Shown here one piece after another: positions 45,528 to 52,213 of a stretch of 64,000 bases of DNA. A program made the translations under genes and the position numbers. The stretch's first letter is position 1, and each line of letters begins with the position of its first letter. The stretch comes from G963663365 sp963663365 (GTDB lineage Bacteria > Hinthialibacterota > Hinthialibacteria > Hinthialibacterales > G963663365): positions 1-64,000 of the forward strand of contig CAXXIH010000001.1 of NCBI GenBank assembly GCA_963663365.2. The letters run 5' to 3'. The notes beneath the pieces were generated by a model. It searched no databases. It had not been told where the DNA came from and saw only the letters and a list, made by a program, of their open reading frames with translations.

Positions 45528-46670
45528 ATGAACGCCGCTTTAATCCGTACCGGTTTTTTAGGTTTAACCGTTTTTTGCTTTGGGCTGACCGCCGTTTCGG
45601 CGGAGTTTCAGTTCAAGAAACATGATATTAATCCCGAGTCACGGTTTGAAACTTGTGGAGTGGGTGACATCGATAATGACGGCCGTCCGGATATCATGTG
45701 CGGCGACACCTGGTATCAGGCAACAGGAAATGCCGCCAATCCATGGAGCCGGCATCATGTCATCGATATCAAAGAAGAAGGTAACTACTACTACGACTTT
45801 GCGAATGAATTAGAGGATGTAAATGGCGACGGCCGTCTGGATGTCGTTTCATGTACATGGCATAGCAAAGCCGTCCTTTGGCGCGAACAGCCTGATTCAT
45901 TTGACAAACCCTGGATAGAACACCCCGTTGAAGTAATTGGAAACTGTGAGACCGGATTTCACGCCGATATTAACGGCGATGGACTGCTCGATTTCTTCCC
46001 GCAGGTTCAACATAAAACGGTCTATTACCAACGTCTTGCTGAGCCGGTCGATGGCGCTTATTGGTCGTGTATCGAAGTCGGCCCTCACGCGGAGCATGGC
46101 GGCGGAATTGGCGATGTCGATGCCGATGGCGATATGGATATCGTGCTGTGCGGCGGGTGGTATGAGCAAACTCCGAATTCTTGGATTTGGCGTGAAGAAT
46201 TTAAACTGGGTATGACCTGTGTTCCTATGCAGGTTCACGATTTCAATGGCGATGGTCTTCCCGATATTATTTACGGCATGGGCCACGATTATGGGCTTTT
46301 CTGCCTTTTCCAGCAGAAAGATGCGGATGGCAAACGGACCTGGGACAAGCAGACTCTCGACAAATCTTGGTCTCAGCCACACTGCATTTTGTTGGCCGAT
46401 TTGAATGGCGATAAGGAACTGGAGATCGTAACCGGCAAACGTTTCCATGCGCATAACGGTCATGATCCCGGTGGTAATGACCCTTTAATCGTTGCCATCT
46501 ACGCGTGGGATAAACAGTCCAAGACATTCAATAAAACGATTCTTGATCAGGGAACCAAGACCGGATTCGGCCTTATGGCTAAAACGGCTGATGTGGATTT
46601 GGACGGTGACGTGGATATCGTCTGTCCGGGCAAAAGTGGCCTCTATTGGTTTGAAAACCTTTTGAAGTGA
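45528..46670 (+). CDS. Exported FG-GAP/VCBS repeat protein
   Basis: Protein of 380 residues with a signal peptide (MNAALIRTGFLGLTVFCFGL); AGGAG precedes the ATG. Seven or so repeats with calcium-binding D-x-D-x-D-G signatures (GDIDNDGRPDIMCGDTWYQ, EDVNGDGRLDVVSC, ADINGDGLLDFFPQ, GDVDADGDMDIVLCGGWYEQ, VDLDGDVDIVCPGKSGLYWF), forming an integrin-type beta-propeller. Related proteins in PVC bacteria bind ligands or act as scaffold domains; no catalytic motif is visible. Confidence 0.9.
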   Translation: MNAALIRTGFLGLTVFCFGLTAVSAEFQFKKHDINPESRFETCGVGDIDNDGRPDIMCGDTWYQATGNAANPWSRHHVIDIKEEGNYYYDFANELEDVNGDGRLDVVSCTWHSKAVLWREQPDSFDKPWIEHPVEVIGNCETGFHADINGDGLLDFFPQVQHKTVYYQRLAEPVDGAYWSCIEVGPHAEHGGGIGDVDADGDMDIVLCGGWYEQTPNSWIWREEFKLGMTCVPMQVHDFNGDGLPDIIYGMGHDYGLFCLFQQKDADGKRTWDKQTLDKSWSQPHCILLADLNGDKELEIVTGKRFHAHNGHDPGGNDPLIVAIYAWDKQSKTFNKTILDQGTKTGFGLMAKTADVDLDGDVDIVCPGKSGLYWFENLLK

Positions 46671-46732
46671 ACCAAGTCAGGGTTCAAGTCATATTGTGTT
46701 GTGCGGATAAGCCGGATTTTTGAAATTCCAGG

Positions 46733-47128
46733 TTATCGTTGAGGCTTGCGCAATAGCTCAGCCGTTTCATCGCTGAGCAATACCCACAATCCATAGATGC
46801 CGATAATTGTGCCGATTGGGATGCTGGGAATATTAAGCGCCGAGGCAATCAGCCCCCAAATACGGCCCCAGGATTTGTGACTGATTAGACCTATTCCACC
46901 GATGATGCTGGGCAAAGAGGTAATTGCGATAACAATCCCTGCAATAATAAGCGCTACACCAATTATGGCGGCAATTGCCTCATCGTCGTTAAAGTGCCTA
47001 GAGTTCTCAACAGTGAACACGATACTGGGAATAACGCCTCCCATCACCAAAAATAAGAGCGCCGCCAAGAGACTCATGACTCCGCAAATCAACAGTAGAA
47101 TGCCAAGAATGGTAATGTGTTTTTCCAT
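46733..47128 (-). CDS. Small polytopic membrane protein
   Basis: Protein of 131 residues. The ATG at 47128 follows GGGAGGTT. Four hydrophobic segments: MEKHITILGILLLICGVMSL, a second after GGVIPS, AIIGVALIIAGIVIAITSLP, and GTIIGIYGLWVLLS at the end. The ISHKSWGRIWGLIASALN stretch resembles small DUF4064/TM2-like membrane proteins, but I cannot assign a family. It diverges from the DAHP synthase leader region. Confidence 0.75.
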   Translation of the reverse strand: MEKHITILGILLLICGVMSLLAALLFLVMGGVIPSIVFTVENSRHFNDDEAIAAIIGVALIIAGIVIAITSLPSIIGGIGLISHKSWGRIWGLIASALNIPSIPIGTIIGIYGLWVLLSDETAELLRKPQR

Positions 47129-47176
47129 GATTAACCTCCCGTGCCAGAACCCGGTTTGCTTATCGCATGGCTCATG

Positions 47177-47206
47177 TTGACAGAAATCATCCGCTGAGGC
47201 TATATT
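47177..47206 (+). promoter_or_regulatory. Sigma-70 promoter of the DAHP synthase leader
   Basis: TTGACA (47177-47182), an 18-bp spacer and TATATT (47201-47206) make a near-consensus vegetative promoter. The expected start of transcription is at about 47213, only about 4 nt before the leader ATG at 47217, so the leader peptide would be translated from an almost leaderless message. This is the only good promoter match between the divergent membrane-protein gene and DAHP synthase. Confidence 0.7.
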
Positions 47207-47216
47207 TACGTTCACC

Positions 47217-47306
47217 ATGAGCACGAACACTCGCTTTGCATACTTTTGGTATTTTAGCAGCCCGGCCATAGACCGCGCGAGCGGGTGGACCCCCATGGTT
47301 CTGTAA
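47217..47306 (+). CDS. Aromatic-rich leader peptide of DAHP synthase (attenuator)
   Basis: A 29-codon reading frame directly behind the promoter, ending 22 bp before the terminator hairpin. It encodes RFAYFWYFSS near its start: six aromatic residues (F, Y, F, W, Y, F) in a run of seven (codons at 47235-47255). All three end products of the aromatic pathway are therefore sampled. This is the pattern of known attenuator peptides such as those of pheA and trp operons. No conventional ribosome binding site is present (a GAGG lies 17 nt upstream, outside the predicted message), which fits a leaderless start. Function is inferred from position and composition; the enzyme behind it makes the first compound of aromatic biosynthesis. 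Confidence 0.7.
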   Translation: MSTNTRFAYFWYFSSPAIDRASGWTPMVL

Positions 47307-47328
47307 CCGAAGAGACATAAAAGAAACC

Positions 47329-47366
47329 AAAGGCCGTGAGGGTTCACCCTCACGGCCTTTTCTAAT
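47329..47366 (+). terminator. Attenuator terminator upstream of DAHP synthase
   Basis: A perfect 14-bp stem (AAAGGCCGTGAGGG, 47329-47342, paired with 47347-47360) with loop TTCA ends in TTTTCT. It stands between promoter/leader peptide and the structural gene, where a plain terminator would make no sense for a + strand gene. CCCGGCC (47261-47267) could pair with GGCCGTG (47332-47338) of its 5' arm with one mismatch, giving a possible antiterminator when a ribosome stalls at the first aromatic codons. Confidence 0.75.
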
Positions 47367-47385
47367 TTACGTTTCATGCAATAGC

Positions 47386-47422
47386 GCCGGGAAACAGAGG
47401 TGTTCCCGGCCATCGAAAGGAG
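47386..47422 (+). promoter_or_regulatory. Hairpin beside the DAHP synthase ribosome binding site
   Basis: GCCGGGAA (47386-47393) pairs perfectly with TTCCCGGC (47403-47410) around nine bases. The strong ribosome binding site AAAGGAG (47416-47422) follows after 5 nt. It may protect the 5' end or tune translation; no T-run follows, so it is not a terminator. Confidence 0.5.
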
Positions 47423-47429
47423 CCGCGTC

Positions 47430-48584
47430 ATGATTGTTTCAATGCGTAAGGATTGTACAGAGAAGGATGTAGAGCGTGTGATTGCCACGATTACCGAGGC
47501 TGGTTTAGGCCATGGCATTTTGCACGGTTCAGAGCGGACCATTATCGGTGTCCATGGGGATATCACTCTGATCGCCCCAGGACGGATTCGGGAACTCCCC
47601 GGGGTCGAGGATATTGTCCGCATCTCCAAGCCCTATAAGCGGGCCGCCCAGGTTGTCACCCCTGCGGGGGTGCTTTATGACCAAGTCAGTATCGGGGATG
47701 CCGTTGTTGGTGGTGGCAAACCCGTTGTCATTGCCGGGCCCTGTTCGGTTGAGTCGGAGACGCAGATCTTTGAGTCCGCTCATCAGGTCAAAGAGGCTGG
47801 CGCCGATGCCCTGCGTGGTGGTGTCTGGAAATACCGCAGCAGCCCCTACAGCGGTTGGGAAGGAATTGGCTCGGGTGGCACAAACAATCTGGAAGCCGGT
47901 CTGAAACTGATTGTCCGGGCGGCTAAAGAGGTGGAACTGCCTGTTGTCGTTGAAGTTCTTTCCATCGATTCAGTCTCTCTTTATGAGGATTGCAGTGTCG
48001 ATGCCTTGCAGATCGGCGAGCCCAACAGCCGGAATACGGCGCTGCTAAACAGGCTTCGGGAGACGCCCCTGCCGGTAATCCACAAAAGGGGCAATAGCGT
48101 GGATGTCGAAGCATTTTTGCTTTGGGCTGAGCGCATGATGGTGGATGGCAAACGGAATATCATTCTGTGTGAACGTGGCATCCTTTCGGCTAACAACTAC
48201 ACGCGAAACACATTAGATATCGGTGGTATTGCCGCTCTGCGCCATAACCTGACCAGTCTCCCCATCGTGGTTGATGCTTCGCATGGCACCGGAATCCGCG
48301 ATCTTGTTTTGCCGGCCACATTAGCGGGTATTGTTGCCGGGGCAGCCGGGGCTTTGGTTGAAGTCCATCCCAATCCGCTCATTGCCAAATCGGATGGCAA
48401 ACAATCGCTCTTTATCGAACAGTTCCGGGGATTGGTTGAAGCTGTCCATGAAGCGGCCGCCATGACCCGCTCATTGGAGAACTATCATCTTCGTAGCGCC
48501 GAATTCGAGTCCCATTATACGCAACGCATGGAGGAAGACCGGAAGAGGTTTTTTAACGGTCAATTGGCCGGAAAGAATAATTAA
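47430..48584 (+). CDS. aroF: 3-deoxy-7-phosphoheptulonate (DAHP) synthase, type I-beta with regulatory domain
   Basis: Condenses phosphoenolpyruvate with erythrose 4-phosphate, the first step of the shikimate pathway (cytoplasmic). 384 residues from the ATG at 47430 behind AAAGGAG. Residues 1-65 form the ferredoxin-like N-terminal regulatory domain (MIVSMRKDCTEKDVERVIAT), as in the Thermotoga enzyme that is inhibited by tyrosine and phenylalanine. The barrel carries AGPCSVESE (103-109 and on), RGGVWKYRSSPYSGWEG, QIGEPNSRNTALL (where the family usually has QIGARNMQN), HKRGNSVDVEAFL, CERGI, DASHGTG and VEVHPNP. The family motif LKRG reads HKRG here. Expression is probably controlled by the leader attenuator; activity by the N-terminal domain. 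Confidence 0.95.
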   Translation: MIVSMRKDCTEKDVERVIATITEAGLGHGILHGSERTIIGVHGDITLIAPGRIRELPGVEDIVRISKPYKRAAQVVTPAGVLYDQVSIGDAVVGGGKPVVIAGPCSVESETQIFESAHQVKEAGADALRGGVWKYRSSPYSGWEGIGSGGTNNLEAGLKLIVRAAKEVELPVVVEVLSIDSVSLYEDCSVDALQIGEPNSRNTALLNRLRETPLPVIHKRGNSVDVEAFLLWAERMMVDGKRNIILCERGILSANNYTRNTLDIGGIAALRHNLTSLPIVVDASHGTGIRDLVLPATLAGIVAGAAGALVEVHPNPLIAKSDGKQSLFIEQFRGLVEAVHEAAAMTRSLENYHLRSAEFESHYTQRMEEDRKRFFNGQLAGKNN

Positions 48585-48625
48585 ATACACAATTCATCTG
48601 TAAGTAGCTCCTTTCACGCTGATAG

Positions 48626-48663
48626 AAAGGCCGGACAAAGTATGCCCGGCCTTTTCTTTTTTT
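48626..48663 (+). terminator. Rho-independent terminator after DAHP synthase
   Basis: AAAGGCCGG (48626-48634) pairs with CCGGCCTTT (48646-48654) and is followed by TTCTTTTTTT. It ends the DAHP synthase transcript 41 bp past the stop and separates it from the amidohydrolase-like gene. Confidence 0.9.
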
Positions 48664-48760
48664 GGGGCGAAATGTGACCGGATTGGCAGGCCCGGTTTCG
48701 ACTTCTGTCCATATCACAGTAGGCTTGAACAAGGACAGACGGTTATTCGGGAGACAGAAA

Positions 48761-50005
48761 TTGGTAGATAAAATCCACATTCACGCGGGGAAACTTATCG
48801 ATGGTATCTCTGCCTTTGCCAAGCAAGGCGCCGTGCCGCCTGCGGATATAGGGCTGGTTATCTCCGGTGGAAAAATTGAGTCAATGACGCACTGGGATGA
48901 ACTTAAACATTCCACGGCCTCTCAGATATTGGACTGGAGCGCATACACGGTCCTACCCGGTTTGGTCGATGCGTATGTTCATCTTACCTGGAATCCGTTG
49001 GCTGAAAAGCCTTGGGAAGATTTAATCGATCCAAATCTTGATTTGCTCTACCGGCGTGCGTTTGACAATGCCCGCGCAGCCTTTAGGACCGGTATAACTG
49101 CGATGCGCGAGTTGGGCGGGCCACCGGAAGTCCTTATTCCATTGCGGGATGCTTTTACGAATGATCTCACTGCCGGACCCCGGCTCTCGGTCTCCGGACG
49201 CCCGATTACTACACCAGGCGGTCATTTGCATGAAATTGGAATGATTGTCCCCGATGATCCCGCAGCTATGCAAGAAGCCGTGGTGGCCCAACTCGAACAG
49301 AAGATTAATTGGATTTGCATTGTTGGCAGCGGCGCCACGGAGACGCCCGGTTCTGATCCTTATGCATCGCAATACTGCGCAAAGTCACTTGCCGCCGCAG
49401 TCGAGACCGCTCATTCCCGCTCAATCCCGGTTGCTGTGCAATGCAGACCAACAGCCGCCATCGAGGCCGCGATTGAGGCGGGGGCCGACTCGATTGAAAA
49501 TCTCTCTTGGTATGGATCCGCCCATGGCGCCTATGACTATCGAACCGGTCTTGTCCAAGAACTCCTTGCACATGATATCTTTCCGGTACTGCCTATTTAC
49601 GGAGACCGCCCGGCGATACTGGAGCGAGGTCTGCCCGGTCCGTTTCCGGAGCGGCAATTGCGTCTTTATCAGCATGTTGAGGCTTTTGAGGTTCCCCTTA
49701 TTCCGGGCAGTGGGGCCGGGTTAAAAGGAACATCTTTTGAACAATTTGCCTACGGCTTAGAACTTTTCCATCGTTATTGCGGGCCATTGCGCGATCAAGC
49801 CATTGAAGCCGCCACATCGTCTGCCGCTCGCGCGATACATGCAGGGCATGAAACAGGCGGCATTCAGGTCGGGAAAAGCGCGGATTTGATTGCAGTCAGT
49901 GGCGATCCGTATGCCGATTTGACTATCCTTAACTCGCCGGTTCATGTGATGCGATCCGGCATGTTGATTGATCTTGATTCCATTGATAAAAGCGATGTTT
50001 CATAA
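48761..50005 (+). CDS. Amidohydrolase-fold protein lacking the metal ligands (probable pseudoenzyme)
   Basis: Protein of 414 residues. The best start is TTG at 48761 (GGGAG upstream); it yields VDKIHIHAGKLIDG, the usual N-terminal beta-sandwich strand. The amidohydrolase layout is intact: LPGLVDAYVHL, GITAMRELGG, IEAGADSIENLSW, and the C-terminal GKSADLIAVSGDPYADLTIL. But the metal site is altered at nearly every position: H-x-H is Y72-x-H74, the carboxylated lysine position is C186 (WICIVGSG), the next histidine is Q227 (VAVQC), the I-E-H histidine is N247 (SIENL), and the catalytic aspartate is S317 (IPGSGAG). A hydrolase using this site is unlikely; binding or another chemistry is possible. 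Alignment is by eye. The next gene overlaps its stop. Confidence 0.82.
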   Translation: MVDKIHIHAGKLIDGISAFAKQGAVPPADIGLVISGGKIESMTHWDELKHSTASQILDWSAYTVLPGLVDAYVHLTWNPLAEKPWEDLIDPNLDLLYRRAFDNARAAFRTGITAMRELGGPPEVLIPLRDAFTNDLTAGPRLSVSGRPITTPGGHLHEIGMIVPDDPAAMQEAVVAQLEQKINWICIVGSGATETPGSDPYASQYCAKSLAAAVETAHSRSIPVAVQCRPTAAIEAAIEAGADSIENLSWYGSAHGAYDYRTGLVQELLAHDIFPVLPIYGDRPAILERGLPGPFPERQLRLYQHVEAFEVPLIPGSGAGLKGTSFEQFAYGLELFHRYCGPLRDQAIEAATSSAARAIHAGHETGGIQVGKSADLIAVSGDPYADLTILNSPVHVMRSGMLIDLDSIDKSDVS

Positions 50006-50748
50006 TGGTTGCCGATAGGCCGTCTCCTATTCATAAAACGCTATCCGTACCCGAGCCTGCCGATTTGCCTTTCCCTGGGCAGTTGGAGGTCATCGAAACA
50101 CCGGCCGGACCATTACGGGCTTGGCGCGCCCGGGATCCTTATAGCCTTCTGGATGATCCGCAGGTTCAGGCCGATTTTGAGCGTGATCAGCGCATGCCCT
50201 ATTGGGCCGAACTTTGGGCCAGTTCGGTCTATCTCGCCATTCGCGTTTTAACTGAGCCGGAATTGGTTTCGGGAAAGCGGGTTCTAGAAGTGGGCGCAGG
50301 TATCGGTCTTCCTGGCGTTGCGGCGGCCAAAGCCTGTGCGCGTGAAGTCGTAATCAGCGATCTGGCTCCCCAAGCGCTCGCCGCGGCCAGGATTACAGCC
50401 AGGGAAAACGGTTTTCAGAACGATTCCCGCGTGCGCTTTGAGTTGCTTGATCTTTATGAACCTCGCGCTGAGTTGGGATTGTTCGACATCGTGCTCGCCG
50501 GAGATGTGCTTTTTGAAAGCCGGCTCCTGCAACCGTTACTTTTATGTGCCAAAGCCATGCTGAAACCGGATGGGGATGCCTACTTGCTTGATCCCAATCG
50601 TGCTTGGGTGCGGGGATTCCCGGACCTTGCCAAAAAGACCGGTTTTAAGGTTCATGTTCAGCAAATTCCCTATACGGATCTTGATACACGCCCGGTTCAG
50701 ATCAATGTTTATCACCTGCGGCATAGCACAAAGTCAGCCGCTAAATGA
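50005..50748 (+). CDS. Class I SAM-dependent methyltransferase (lysine-methyltransferase-16-like)
   Basis: Protein of 247 residues. The ATG at 50005 shares one base with the stop codon of the amidohydrolase-like gene (TAATG), so translation is probably coupled. SAM-binding motif I is VLEVGAGIGLPGVAAAKACA; the acidic motif II is EVVISDLAPQALAAARITA; FDIVLAGDVLFESRLLQPLL resembles the D-x-x-Y/F-like post-I region. YWAELWASSVYLAI upstream is typical of ETFB-lysine and NNT1-type methyltransferases (methyltransferase family 16). The substrate, protein or small molecule, is unknown. Confidence 0.88.
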   Translation: MVADRPSPIHKTLSVPEPADLPFPGQLEVIETPAGPLRAWRARDPYSLLDDPQVQADFERDQRMPYWAELWASSVYLAIRVLTEPELVSGKRVLEVGAGIGLPGVAAAKACAREVVISDLAPQALAAARITARENGFQNDSRVRFELLDLYEPRAELGLFDIVLAGDVLFESRLLQPLLLCAKAMLKPDGDAYLLDPNRAWVRGFPDLAKKTGFKVHVQQIPYTDLDTRPVQINVYHLRHSTKSAAK

Positions 50749-50786
50749 TGTTTCGGCAACAAATCGATTTTTCGTCTTCTATGCCC

Positions 50787-50826
50787 AGTCCAAAAATAAA
50801 ATGGCTCGGAGTTTTCACTCCGAGCC
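50787..50826 (-). terminator. Bidirectional hairpin, terminator for the minus strand
   Basis: A perfect 10-bp stem (GGCTCGGAGT, 50803-50812, paired with 50817-50826) with loop TTTC. On the minus strand it is followed by ATTTTATTTTTGG, a good T-rich tail; on the plus strand only by a later TTTTTT. It lies between the convergent methyltransferase and small membrane protein genes. The remaining 165 bp up to 50991 hold nothing recognisable. Confidence 0.8.
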
Positions 50827-50991
50827 GATGCTTGGTGTTTTTTCTTGCACAGTCCAACCGTTCGGTGGACGATTTGCCATCGAAAGACCAGCGATGAACT
50901 TATTGTCTGGTTTGATTCAAATCCTTCAATTACAAGGGCATCAACAATCCAATAAGCAAAATAACAGATCTTAAACGGGGATGTTTTCTTC

Positions 50992-51204
50992 TTACCAGAA
51001 GATTCCTTTCCCCGCGTAATGGCTTCCGCCATCGACAACCTGGAGAAGTAACAATACCAGAGCGGCAATTGTGAGAAAGCCAAACGCCCAAAGTGCAACC
51101 ATTTTGCGTTTTGATGACTTTTCACTACTCGCGCGGTTCTGTAAACCGCTCACAAGCCGATCCATGTTTGCAGAATATTCTTCTGCCGTTTTTACCTTGC
51201 CCAT
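50992..51204 (-). CDS. Small single-helix membrane protein
   Basis: A 70-residue protein; GGAGGTGA lies ahead of the ATG at 51204. Charged N-terminal half (KTAEEYSANMDRLVSGLQNR, then SEKSSKRK) and one C-terminal membrane helix (WAFGFLTIAALVLLLLQVVD) with a short tail. Tail-anchored arrangement with a cytoplasmic coiled-coil-like part. No family recognised. It follows the Fis-type gene on the same strand, 158 bp later. Confidence 0.72.
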   Translation of the reverse strand: MGKVKTAEEYSANMDRLVSGLQNRASSEKSSKRKMVALWAFGFLTIAALVLLLLQVVDGGSHYAGKGIFW

Positions 51205-51362
51205 GATTTCACCTCCACAAGCAATCTCGCAAAAGGGGGGAGCATGGCGATTCCTCAATGCAAGGCACGATTAACTCGGGCTTTTAGATCCTGTATGGAA
51301 TCTCCCCAAGTTAATTTTATCTCCAAAATCGCGAAGAGGAAGCTGGCTGTTCGTTACGACTC

Positions 51363-51617
51363 TCAGCCGACAGTTGAAGAGCGTGAGAATTGACGAGGAT
51401 CGATATTGTGACGCTTGAAAAGACCATACAACGCTTGACGGCTTACGCCCGCTTTACGGGCGGCTTCGCTGACATTGCCGCGTGTAAGAGTCAGCAAGCG
51501 GGTCACGTACTTCCTCTCAAATTCTTGAATGAGCTCGTGGCGCTCTTCCAGAAACGGTCTGGGCTGGGGAGCCTCCTGAGCGGGAAACTGGGTGACCTCG
51601 TTGGCTTCTAGAACCAT
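51363..51617 (-). CDS. Orphan Fis-type (NtrC C-terminal) DNA-binding protein
   Basis: Protein of 84 residues; AGGAGG precedes the ATG. The C-terminal half is a Fis/HTH_8 helix-turn-helix: YVTRLLTLTRGNVSEAARKA, then GVSRQALYGLFKRHNIDP. This is the DNA-binding domain normally fused to the AAA+ domain of sigma-54 activators; here it stands alone with a 30-residue proline-rich N-terminus. Stand-alone Fis-type proteins act as nucleoid or regulatory proteins. Targets unknown; the divergent promoter region upstream is AT-rich and may be autoregulated. Confidence 0.88.
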   Translation of the reverse strand: MVLEANEVTQFPAQEAPQPRPFLEERHELIQEFERKYVTRLLTLTRGNVSEAARKAGVSRQALYGLFKRHNIDPRQFSRSSTVG

Positions 51618-52213
51618 TTTACATAACCTCCTGACTGAACTGTCATGTTTCTTGTACGCAAATCTCAGGCCGATTTTTCAGTCGAGATTGTACTATTCAA
51701 ATCTTCAACTAAATCCTTACGCAATAAGTAAACCCTCTTTTAATTATTATTACCCTTTTTTTTGTAAACACAAATTGATCTAAGGCTAATTTGCCAAATT
51801 TCTTGGCTTCTAAATGTCCTAACTTATTTATTAGGAGTAACTTATGCTTTGTAAAGAATTTTTGGCGGTTCTTGCATGTATCGCCTCAATTTTTTAACTC
51901 AACAACGATTCTTTATGTGCAAGGCGGGTCGCAGGCTGTCGAAAATGCCATGCAGTGCTTAGATATTGACATTCGTGACAATAGGACCTCACCTCAACCG
52001 CCCCTACATCTACAAGGTAAAACCATTATTCGGCGTCAACAATGGGAATCGTATCAAAAGCATTACAAAAAGTGCCTGATTGATGGAACATGGGTCACAA
52101 TCGCTCCTGATATATGCCTATTTGAGACGAAGCCAATACACATCCCGCTAGACCTCGGGGCTTTTATCGCGTTAACGTATGTACGGTTTTAAAATCAATG
52201 ATGGCTTAAGCCA
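51618..52213. other. AT-rich intergenic region
   Basis: About 600 bp between the minus-strand Fis-type gene and the plus-strand esterase, clearly richer in A and T than its surroundings (51660-51860 above all). An open frame from TTG 51791 to 52192 (133 codons) has no ribosome binding site, no recognised domain and unusual composition, so I do not call it. The low GC may reflect promoters, horizontally acquired DNA or binding sites of the nearby Fis-type protein. Confidence 0.4.

Noticed and set aside
46671..46732. tRNA-like GGGTTCAAGTC
   Set aside because: The T-loop-like string has no acceptor stem, anticodon arm or CCA context.
47329..47366. Simple terminator of the gene at 46733-47128
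   Set aside because: That gene is on the minus strand and reads away from the hairpin, so the hairpin lies upstream of it. The only gene it can affect is DAHP synthase, which supports attenuation.
47129..47629. N-terminal extension of the small membrane protein to 298 residues
   Set aside because: The added frame runs antisense through the DAHP synthase start, leader and terminator; a good ribosome binding site precedes the internal ATG at 47128.
51791..52192. Open frame of 133 codons in the AT-rich region
   Set aside because: TTG start without ribosome binding site, no recognisable domain, and mixed composition. Kept only as a remark in the intergenic entry.
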